Part shown: piece by piece, positions 58,128 to 64,000 of the stretch | Layout of the letters: every line of letters begins with the position of its first letter | How positions within the stretch are numbered: the first letter of the stretch is position 1 | From: Virgisporangium ochraceum | GTDB taxonomy: Bacteria > Actinomycetota > Actinomycetes > Mycobacteriales > Micromonosporaceae | Assembly: GCF_016863655.1 (NCBI RefSeq) | Contig: NZ_BOPH01000113.1 | Span: forward strand, 52,768-116,767 | Length of the DNA stretch: 64,000 nt | Direction of reading: 5' to 3' | The notes under the pieces: generated by a model | Told to the model about the DNA's origin: nothing | The model's database searches: none | The model's input: only the letters and a program-made list of their open reading frames with translations | Translations under genes and position numbers: made by a program

Positions 58128-58927
58128 GGTCCGAGCTCCACCCGCACGTGCGACAGGTCGAGCAGACCGGCGAGGCGGGCCGCGGTCCCCAGCCGGGTGC
58201 GTACCACGGCGGTGAGGTGCCGCGACTGCGCGTACCGCTCCAGGACCAGCATCGACCGGTGGTCGATGAACCGCAGCCCGTCGGCGTCGACGGTGACCTC
58301 GCCGCCGACCGGTTCCAGGTCGGTGTGGCCCAGCGCCGCGGCGAACAGCTCCTCGGCGGTCTGGTCGACCTCGCCGTCGAGGACCGCCACGGCCGGCGTC
58401 GGCCCCGAGTGCAGCCGGAACGTCACGCCGCCCCCGTGGACGACCTCGTGCAGGCAGGCGAGCCCGGCGACGACCCGGTCTCCCAGCTCGCGGCGGTCAT
58501 AGGCACACACCCCTCGCACCGGCGCGGTCCGCAGGAACCGGCCGATGGCCCACTCGTAGCGGGCGAACGCCTCCCGCTGCTCGTCAGTTCGTACCAGATC
58601 GGTGACGTCGGCCACCACCCGCAGCCCGGTGAAGCCGGCCGCCAGCGCGTCGTCCGCGGCGGCCGCCCAGGCGTCGACCTGCAGCGCCGGGTCGACCGCG
58701 GCGTAGGCGTTCTCCGGCGCCACGACCCGCACGGTGTCGGGGCGCGCGGACGCGGCGGCCTGCGCGTGCAGCCAGTCGGTGACCGCGTCACCGACGCGAC
58801 CCGGTATGTACCAGACCCGGGCGCCGGCGGACAGACCCGCACCGAGAAACCCGCGCGTGAACTCGTCGAAGGGCCGGGGATCGTCATACGACCAGCACGA
58901 ATGCCGAGCGTCGATCACCGCGGTCAC
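58124..58927 (-). CDS. MEDS-domain protein with C-terminal STAS domain, 267 aa
   Basis: The first 160 residues form a MEDS domain: HSCWSYDDPRPFDEFTRGFL, AGARVWYIPG, LRVVADVTDLV and the cysteine in RGVCAYDRREL. The last 90 residues have a STAS (anti-sigma antagonist) fold with VTVDADGLRFIDHRSMLVLERYA; the usual phosphorylatable Ser region reads DGLRFIDHRS. Its stop overlaps the ATG of the MEDS kinase gene. Together they look like a partner-switching module that senses a signal through paired MEDS domains. The GTG start is next to the window region 58928-58973. Confidence 0.83.
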   Translation of the reverse strand: MTAVIDARHSCWSYDDPRPFDEFTRGFLGAGLSAGARVWYIPGRVGDAVTDWLHAQAAASARPDTVRVVAPENAYAAVDPALQVDAWAAAADDALAAGFTGLRVVADVTDLVRTDEQREAFARYEWAIGRFLRTAPVRGVCAYDRRELGDRVVAGLACLHEVVHGGGVTFRLHSGPTPAVAVLDGEVDQTAEELFAAALGHTDLEPVGGEVTVDADGLRFIDHRSMLVLERYAQSRHLTAVVRTRLGTAARLAGLLDLSHVRVELGP

Positions 58928-58973
58928 GTGCGTAACAGTATCGAACCCGCCCCGGCGGCGACGAGGTACCGCC

Positions 58974-59966
58974 CTAGACGCCGTGGCCGTCCGGCACCGC
59001 CTCGCCCTGGGGCGGCGGACCGGGCGGGGTGCCGTCGCCGTACGGGCGGCCGCCGAGGTCCTCCCGGCCGTGCGGGGTCAGCCAGCCGCTGAGGTCGGGG
59101 CCGACCGGCACGATCCCGGTCGGGTTGATCGTGCGGTGGACCTCGTAGTAGTGCGACTTGATGTGGACGAAGTCGGTGGTGTCGCCGAACCCGGGCGTCT
59201 GGAACAGGTCCCGGGCGTACGCCCACAGCACCGGCTGCTCGGCGAGCTTCTGCCGGTTGCACTTGAAGTGGCCGTGGTACACCGCGTCGAAGCGGGCCAG
59301 GGTGGTGAACAGCCGCACGTCGGCCTCGGTGATCGTGTCGCCGACCAGGTACCGCTGCCCGGAAAGCCGTTCCGACAGCCAGTCGAGCCGGGCGAACAGC
59401 GTCGCGTACGCGTCCTCGTACGCCCGCTGGGACGAGGCGAACCCGCACCGGTAGACGCCGTTGTTGACGTCGCGGTACACCAGCTCGGCGACCTCGTCGA
59501 TCTCGCCCCGCAGCTTCTCCGGGTACAGGTCGGGGGCGCCGTCGCGGTGGTACGCGGTCCACTCGGTCGACAGGTCCAGCGTGATCTGCTTGTAGTCGTT
59601 GGTCACCACGGCACCGGTCGGGATGTCGACGATCGCCGGCACGGTGATCCCGCGCGGGTAGTGGGGGTCGCGCTTGAAGTAGGCCTCCTGGATCCGCTCG
59701 ATGCCGAGCACCGGGTCGCGCCCGCCGGGGTCGAGGTCGAAGGTCCAGCTCCGCTCGTCGTGCGTCGGTCCGCAGATCCCCATCGACAGGACGCTCTCCA
59801 GGCCGAGGAGCCGCCGCACGATGATGGCCCGGTTCGCCCACGGGCACGCCCGCGCCACCACGAGCCGGTAGCGGCCCGGTTCGACCGGGTAGCCGTCGCT
59901 GCCGTCGGCGGTGATCCGGGTGTCGATGTAGTTGACGTCGCGCTTGAACTCGCCCGTAGCTGCCAT
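58974..59966 (-). CDS. Glutathionyl-hydroquinone reductase-like (Xi-class GST), 330 aa
   Basis: The thioredoxin-like domain holds the catalytic Cys in ARACPWANRAIIVRRLLGL at about residues 39-57, then VPAIVDIPTGAVVTNDYKQI, and the helical domain has YRDVNNGVYRCGFASSQRAYE and FTTLARFDAVYHGHFKCNRQ, all typical of GS-hydroquinone reductases. Actinobacteria usually lack glutathione, so mycothiol or another thiol is the probable cosubstrate; that is inference. ATG 59966 is preceded by AGAGAGG. Confidence 0.9.
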   Translation of the reverse strand: MAATGEFKRDVNYIDTRITADGSDGYPVEPGRYRLVVARACPWANRAIIVRRLLGLESVLSMGICGPTHDERSWTFDLDPGGRDPVLGIERIQEAYFKRDPHYPRGITVPAIVDIPTGAVVTNDYKQITLDLSTEWTAYHRDGAPDLYPEKLRGEIDEVAELVYRDVNNGVYRCGFASSQRAYEDAYATLFARLDWLSERLSGQRYLVGDTITEADVRLFTTLARFDAVYHGHFKCNRQKLAEQPVLWAYARDLFQTPGFGDTTDFVHIKSHYYEVHRTINPTGIVPVGPDLSGWLTPHGREDLGGRPYGDGTPPGPPPQGEAVPDGHGV

Positions 59967-59976
59967 GGGGACCTCT

Positions 59977-60693
59977 CTACCCCAGCATCGCCCCGCGTAG
60001 TGCCGCTTCGACGCGGTCGAAGTCGTGGGCGACCGCGTCGAGGCCCCGCAGCCCGGCCCGGCCGAGGATGCGCTTCTCGTTGACGACCCACTCGCCGCGG
60101 GCGGCGAGGATGCCGTGTGCGGCCTCGGCCGCGGCGCGGGCGGCGGCGCCCGTCGCGGCGAGGGCCTGTCCGTGGACCGCGTACGCGGTGCGCCCGTAGT
60201 CGAGGCTGAACCGGGCCCGGCCGAACCACTGGGCCGGCGCCGCCTCCCGCAACGCGTCCGGGTACTCCGGGCGGGGCAGGTCGCCATGCAGGACGCGGTG
60301 ACCGGCGAGCTCGGCCACCAGCAGGTACGTGGGCACCCCGGCGAGGTAGCCGAGGAGGTTCTCGATCCGGAACCGGCCGGCGCGGGCCTCGGCCAGGTGG
60401 TGCTCGACCTCGTCGAGGTCGCGGTAGATGACGTCGACGCGCTCGCCGTCGACCTCCATCCACCCGCCGCCGTTCATGATGCCGCCGCCCCAGCCGCCCA
60501 GCTCCGACACCTCGCCGGGCCAGCCGACGGCGCGCAGGTCGGCCGGGTCGAACCGGCCGCGGTAGTAGATCGCGAAGTCCCAGTCGCTGTCGGGCCGGTG
60601 GGTGCCGTTCGCCCGGGACCCGCCGAGGGCGACGGCGGTGACGCCCGGCAGGTCGGCGAGCCGGTCGGCGACCTGCCCGGCGAACTCAGCCAA
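59977..60693 (-). CDS. Nucleotidyltransferase-domain protein, 238 aa
   Basis: It has the pol-beta-type nucleotidyltransferase signature ALGGSRANGTHRPDSDWDFAI at about residues 22-42 (GGSRAxG...DSDxD) with the third acid in the ERVDVIYRD segment at about 82-90. The helical C-terminal half resembles the HEPN/KNTase_C-like tail of aminoglycoside-type adenylyltransferases, so it may modify a small molecule or act as a minimal nucleotidyltransferase. The start is TTG, and it overlaps the NTF2-like stop by 8 bases. It is the third gene of a four-gene operon. Confidence 0.8.
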   Translation of the reverse strand: MAEFAGQVADRLADLPGVTAVALGGSRANGTHRPDSDWDFAIYYRGRFDPADLRAVGWPGEVSELGGWGGGIMNGGGWMEVDGERVDVIYRDLDEVEHHLAEARAGRFRIENLLGYLAGVPTYLLVAELAGHRVLHGDLPRPEYPDALREAAPAQWFGRARFSLDYGRTAYAVHGQALAATGAAARAAAEAAHGILAARGEWVVNEKRILGRAGLRGLDAVAHDFDRVEAALRGAMLG

Positions 60694-61069
60694 GGACTTC
60701 GTCGGCCGCGGTGAGCCCGGCGGCGGCCAGCGCCGGTTCCAGCCCGTCGTCGTGGCGGACGTAGCGGGTCACGCGACCGCCGTCGACCTGGAACCGCGAC
60801 GCGAGCCGGGCGCTGCCGCCGGCGGCCCACCGGGCGTCCTGCTCGACGACGACGGCGCCGTCGGCACCGCAGAACCAGCGCAGCGACGTCGCCGAGAACC
60901 CCGAGCGGGCCAGCCAGTCGGCGAGCACCTGCCGGTCGGCGGGGCCGGCGCCACGCGGTCCCACGATCTCCACGCGCTCCGCGGTCAGCCCGACCACCGT
61001 CGCCGCGTCACCGGCGTTGACCGCCTCGAGCCAGCTGTTCACCACACCGAGTTTCATGTCGGGCCTCAT
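60686..61069 (-). CDS. NTF2/SnoaL-like protein, 127 aa
   Basis: A small cone-shaped alpha+beta fold protein: VVNSWLEAVNAGDAATVVGL at the start is the classic SnoaL helix, then VEIVGPRGAG, LADWLARSGFSATSLRWFCG and ASRFQVDGGRVTRYVRHDD. Function is unknown. ATG 61069 overlaps the LLM oxidoreductase stop (ATGA). Confidence 0.85.
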   Translation of the reverse strand: MRPDMKLGVVNSWLEAVNAGDAATVVGLTAERVEIVGPRGAGPADRQVLADWLARSGFSATSLRWFCGADGAVVVEQDARWAAGGSARLASRFQVDGGRVTRYVRHDDGLEPALAAAGLTAADEVLG

Positions 61070-61935
61070 GACCGCGACCCTACCGGCGCGTCGGCCACCT
61101 GCCGCAGCGCCTCCAACTGCTCCAGGTAGTGGGCGAGCGAGGTGTGCCGCGGCGCCACGACGACCACGTCGGCGCCCGCCGCGGCCCGGGCGGCCAGGGC
61201 CTCGGCGGTGCCGGCCGGGTCGGCGACCGGGTCGACCGGCGGCACCGGCAGCACCACGCGGAACCCGGGCGGCCGGTCGAACGCCGCGAGCAGGCGGGCG
61301 ATCCGCGCCGCCGGCAGCGACCCCGACGGCATCCAGCCGTCGCCGAGGGCGATCGCCCGGTCGAGGCTCTGCAGGCTGCCGCCGGCGATCCACAGCGGTG
61401 GCCGGCGCGTACCCGACGGCTCGACCACGACATCGCCGAACGTGAAGTGGTCGCTGACGTGCGAGATCGGACCGGTCGACCCGAGTGCGGCGCGCAGCAC
61501 CCGCAGGGCGTCGTCGCCGCGCCGGCCGCGGCCCTCGAACGGCACGCCGAGCAGGTCGAACTCGACCCGGTCGGCGCCCAGGCCGAGGCCGAGCACGAGA
61601 CGGCCGCCGCAGAGCACGTCGAGGGTGCCGTACCGCTTGGCGATCTCCAGCGGATGGTGGTAGCCGAGCCCGACGGCGTAGGTGAGGAACCGGATGCGGG
61701 TCGTGTGCGCGGCGAGGAACCCGAACGTGGCCAGCGGGTCGTAGAAGCGGCTGCCGAGGCCCGGCTGCTCGTCGGGCGTGATCGCGACGTGCTCGGAACA
61801 GGTCAGGTAGTCGAACCCGAGCCGGTCGGCGGCCCGCGCCACCTCGACCAGCTCCGCCGGACCGGCGCTGACCTCCCACGGCGCGTGCGCGCCCGGGGTC
61901 AGCGAGACGACCGGCGTGGCGAGCGCGATCTCCAT
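61066..61935 (-). CDS. LLM-class F420-dependent (luciferase-like) oxidoreductase, 289 aa
   Basis: A TIM-barrel luciferase-like monooxygenase family protein. AADRLGFDYLTCSEHVAIT near residue 40, FLAAHTTRIRFLTYAVGLGYHHPLEIAKRYGTLDVLCGGRLVLGLGLG and VVEPSGTRRPPLWIAGGS are the family blocks, and the F420-binding subgroup is common in actinobacteria. GGGGAGGGG lies 4-5 bases before ATG 61935. It heads an operon with the NTF2-like, nucleotidyltransferase and GHR-like genes and diverges from the recombinase gene. Confidence 0.9.
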   Translation of the reverse strand: MEIALATPVVSLTPGAHAPWEVSAGPAELVEVARAADRLGFDYLTCSEHVAITPDEQPGLGSRFYDPLATFGFLAAHTTRIRFLTYAVGLGYHHPLEIAKRYGTLDVLCGGRLVLGLGLGADRVEFDLLGVPFEGRGRRGDDALRVLRAALGSTGPISHVSDHFTFGDVVVEPSGTRRPPLWIAGGSLQSLDRAIALGDGWMPSGSLPAARIARLLAAFDRPPGFRVVLPVPPVDPVADPAGTAEALAARAAAGADVVVVAPRHTSLAHYLEQLEALRQVADAPVGSRS

Positions 61936-61963
61936 CGGGCCCCTCCCCCTAGAATCGCTAGGC

Positions 61964-62974
61964 GTGGCTCCGAGCCGTCCCGAAGGATACGGAGTGATCG
62001 TTCCCGAGACCACGGTCGCGGTTGCGGGCGCCGACCCGCTGGTCGCGGCCGTCGCCGCGCTGCCCCTGCCAGTCGACGACGCCACCCGGCGGTGGAACCT
62101 GCGCACCGCGACGGCGAGCTGGCTCGCGTCCCGCCGCTCGGTCCACACGCGCCGCGCCTACTTCCGCGACCTTGCCGACTACCTGGCCTGGTGCGACCGC
62201 ACCGGCCTCGACCCGCGCGCCGCGACGCGGGCCGACGTCGACGCCTACGCCGCCGCCCACCTCGCGACGCTCGCCAGCGCGAGCGCCGCGCGGCGCCTGT
62301 CGACGGTGTCCAGCTGGTACCGGTACCTGGTGAGCACCGGCGTCACCGACGCCAACCCCGTCGACGCCGTCGACCGGCCCGGCGTCGACCGCGACTCCTC
62401 CCCGACCGTCGGGCTCACCGGGGCGCAGGCGGCCACGTTCATGCGGGCGGCCCGCGCGGCCACCGGTCCGACCGCCCGGCGCGACGCGGCGCTGCTGGCG
62501 TTGCTGGCCGAACTGGGGCTGCGGGTCGGTGAGGCGCTGCGCCTGGACGTCGCCGACCTGCGGCAGAACCGCGGGCACCGGACGGTGCGGGTCACCGGCA
62601 AGGGCGGGCGGCACCGGGAGCTGCCGGTCCCCCCGCCCCTCAGCCGCGACCTCGACGCCCACCTGGAGACCCACACCGCGGCGGCGCTGTTCACGACGGC
62701 CACCGGGAAGCGGGTCGACCCGTCGACGGTCTTCCGGCTGGTGCGGCGCGTCGCGAAGGCCGCCGGGCTGCCCGAGGCCGACCGGCTGTCGCCGCACTCG
62801 CTGCGGCACACCGTCGCGACCGCCGCCCTCGACGCCGGTGCGCCGCTGCGCGACGTGCAGGACCTCCTCGGCCACGCCGACCCGCGGACCACCCGCCGCT
62901 ACGACCGGTCCCGTGGATCTCTGGACCGCTCCCCCGCGTACCTGATAGCGGGCCTGTTCGCACACGACATGTAA
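61964..62974 (+). CDS. Tyrosine recombinase (phage integrase family), 336 aa
   Basis: An N-terminal SAM-like core-binding domain (about residues 40-130 with SVHTRRAYFRDLADYLAWC) precedes the catalytic domain. The catalytic residues are visible: Arg in ELGLRVGEALRL, Lys in VTGKGGRHRELPV, HSLRHTVAT with His and Arg, His in LLGHADPRTTRRY and the nucleophilic Tyr in that same motif. It resembles XerC/D-type enzymes but no dif-like site or other mobile gene was seen. GTG 61964 lies 8 bases after TAGAAT, suggesting leaderless translation. Its GC matches the chromosome, so a resident recombinase is likely. Confidence 0.87.
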   Translation: MAPSRPEGYGVIVPETTVAVAGADPLVAAVAALPLPVDDATRRWNLRTATASWLASRRSVHTRRAYFRDLADYLAWCDRTGLDPRAATRADVDAYAAAHLATLASASAARRLSTVSSWYRYLVSTGVTDANPVDAVDRPGVDRDSSPTVGLTGAQAATFMRAARAATGPTARRDAALLALLAELGLRVGEALRLDVADLRQNRGHRTVRVTGKGGRHRELPVPPPLSRDLDAHLETHTAAALFTTATGKRVDPSTVFRLVRRVAKAAGLPEADRLSPHSLRHTVATAALDAGAPLRDVQDLLGHADPRTTRRYDRSRGSLDRSPAYLIAGLFAHDM

Positions 62975-63041
62975 CGCCTTCCGGGGGCGTCGCGTCTCTT
63001 TACTAGGCTCGGCACACGAACCTGGGGAGGATTCGCTCACT

Positions 63042-63839
63042 GTGCGTATACGACAGAAGATCAGCCTGCCACTGGCCATCGTGGTCGCGCTGATCACCGT
63101 CGCATGCACGAAGGCGGGGGACGCGGCGCAGCGCGCGGCTCAGGCCCCCGACTACACCGGCACGGTGCTGCAGCCGCCGCCCGCCACCCCGCCCGCCCCG
63201 CCGCCGCTGCCCACCGGCGGCAACGGCAGCTTCGCGGTCGCGCCCGGCGGCGGTCAGGTCGTCGGCGGCGGGAAGACCCGCATCCGCTACCGCGTCGAGA
63301 TGGAGAACGGCATCGGCTGGGGCGAGAACGTCACCTGGACCGCGCCGGAGTTCGCCGAGCGCGTCGACCGGATCATCGCCGAACCGCTCGGCTGGACCCT
63401 GTCGGCCACGCACCCGGTGAGCAACCGCGACGTCGGCCTCAGCAACGCGTCGTGGTCGTTCCAGCGGGTCGCCGGCGGCGACTTCGACGTGCAGGTGCGC
63501 CTGGCGACCGCCGGCACGGTGCAGCGGCTGTGCGCGGCGGTCGGCATCGACGTCGACTCGGTCTACTCGTGCCGGTTCGGCAAGGTCCTCATGATCAACC
63601 TGACGCGGTGGCTCAACGGCGCCGACGGCTACCCGGTCAGCCTCGACGACTACCGGTCGGCCGTGATCAACCACGAGATGGGCCACTTCCTCGGCTTCGA
63701 CCACATGCGCTGCACCGGCCCCGGCAAACCCGGCCCGATCATGATGACCCAGACCATCGACCTGCAGGGCTGTGTGCCGAACGTCCACCCCTTCCTTCCC
63801 GACGGCACATTCCCCACGGGCGCCTTCGTCCAGTCCTAG
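63042..63839 (+). CDS. DUF3152 secreted metalloprotease-like lipoprotein, 265 aa
   Basis: A signal peptide ends in a lipobox VALITVAC, with Cys22 as the lipidation site, so the protein should be membrane-anchored outside the cell. A Pro-rich spacer (about 40-70) follows, then a DUF3152 domain with YRVEMENGIGWGENVTW, LGWTLSATHP, LATAGTVQRLC and the zinc site NHEMGHFLGFDHMRC (HExxHxxGxxH). The HExxH suggests a zincin peptidase; its substrate is unknown. GTG 63042 has GGGAGGATT upstream. A strong hairpin follows the gene. Confidence 0.87.
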   Translation: MRIRQKISLPLAIVVALITVACTKAGDAAQRAAQAPDYTGTVLQPPPATPPAPPPLPTGGNGSFAVAPGGGQVVGGGKTRIRYRVEMENGIGWGENVTWTAPEFAERVDRIIAEPLGWTLSATHPVSNRDVGLSNASWSFQRVAGGDFDVQVRLATAGTVQRLCAAVGIDVDSVYSCRFGKVLMINLTRWLNGADGYPVSLDDYRSAVINHEMGHFLGFDHMRCTGPGKPGPIMMTQTIDLQGCVPNVHPFLPDGTFPTGAFVQS

Positions 63840-63849
63840 TAGCGCCGCC

Positions 63850-63877
63850 GCCTCGGCCGCCGGCCGCCGGCCGAGGC
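63850..63877 (+). terminator. Terminator of the DUF3152 gene
   Basis: GCCTCGGCCG (63850-63859) pairs exactly with CGGCCGAGGC (63868-63877) around an 8-base loop, 11 bases after the stop codon. Confidence 0.7.
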
Positions 63878-63907
63878 CGGGCGCGGCATGGCCGCCGGCC
63901 GAGCCGG

Positions 63908-63992
63908 CGCGCCGATCTTGCAGTCCTGGCCGCACCTAAAACACGACATGTCGCCACATAGGTGCGGCCACCACTGCAAGATCGGCGGCGCG
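63908..63992. repeat. Palindromic intergenic repeat, copy 3 (about 85 bp)
   Basis: CGCGCCGATCTTGCA (63908-63922) faces TGCAAGATCGGCG (63975-63987). The stem continues through GGCCGCACCT against AGGTGCGGCC with few mismatches, making arms of about 28 bases. The loop carries the exact palindrome CGACATGTCG. This is the best-paired of the three copies. Confidence 0.8.
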
Positions 63993-64000
63993 AAGGGGCT

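Noticed and set aside
61964..62974. Tyrosine recombinase as integrase of a genomic island
   Set aside because: No tRNA, attachment-site duplication, excisionase or phage gene is seen near it, and its composition matches the chromosome.

Overview
The window is about 64 kb of very GC-rich DNA. Codon third positions are almost always G or C, many starts are GTG, operons are coupled by GTGA or ATGA overlaps, and many genes start directly downstream of a TANNNT-type -10 box. It encodes RbpA, a split Lnt/Ppm1 pair, F420-type oxidoreductases, SigE-type and SnoaL-tailed ECF sigma factors and MEDS-domain sensors. This fits a filamentous actinobacterium, most likely Micromonosporaceae (Actinoplanes, Dactylosporangium or Micromonospora type). 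A chemoreceptor carrying a PilZ domain hints at a motile-spore former. The genus is an inference; no rRNA or tRNA lies in the window.

Layout. 1-6,131: the start of an AAA ATPase (leftward), then a rightward operon of two dynamin-like GTPases separated by a proline-rich membrane protein and followed by an acidic low-complexity protein. 6,181-6,600: a palindromic repeat and a decayed gene. 6.6-13.3 kb: a methyltransferase, then a leftward operon of an Hsp70-like membrane-anchored protein, a winged-helix protein and a fused short-chain dehydrogenase/AMP-ligase. 12.5-24.1 kb: ordinary genes including a phosphodiesterase, UMF1 transporter, thymidine kinase, two NarL-type two-component systems, a quinone-reductase-like enzyme and a stand-alone TipAS protein (the last two behind MerR-type promoters), a VOC protein and Spo0M. 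24.1-28.2 kb: rbpA behind a sigma-R-like promoter, a 315-bp MITE-like element, and the fxsA-ppm-lnt operon.

28.9-38.7 kb is the metabolic centre: a lysine degradation locus of the type known from lysine-fermenting bacteria. kamA (lysine 2,3-aminomutase) diverges from kdd, an amidohydrolase, kamD, kamE, kal and a MutL-like reactivase. Together they would take lysine to beta-lysine, 3,5-diaminohexanoate, 5-amino-3-oxohexanoate and, from 3-aminobutyryl-CoA, to crotonyl-CoA. The cleavage enzyme Kce is not in the window. Between kamD and kamE sits a foreign-looking cassette: an AAA15-type ATPase (RloA-like) and a decayed RloB.

38.7-64 kb is a patchwork of small operons: PadR with a membrane protein, a PilZ chemoreceptor, SigE-type sigma with a membrane partner, two S66 peptidases, a secreted protein behind a tandem repeat, a Cys-rich coiled-coil protein, an HxlR regulator diverging from a broken FrnE-like thioredoxin-fold gene, an amidase/F420-type oxidase/MFS/DUF1304 operon, a frameshifted DUF2332 gene, a SnoaL-tailed sigma factor, a MEDS-kinase/MEDS-STAS pair, a glutathionyl-hydroquinone-reductase-like operon with an LLM oxidoreductase, a tyrosine recombinase and a DUF3152 lipoprotein.

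Three copies of an approximately 80-bp inverted repeat with GCCGATCTTGCA-type arms lie in intergenic DNA (6,181, 28,775 and 63,908). Four genes carry an internal frameshift, and three of these have also clearly lost internal sequence.
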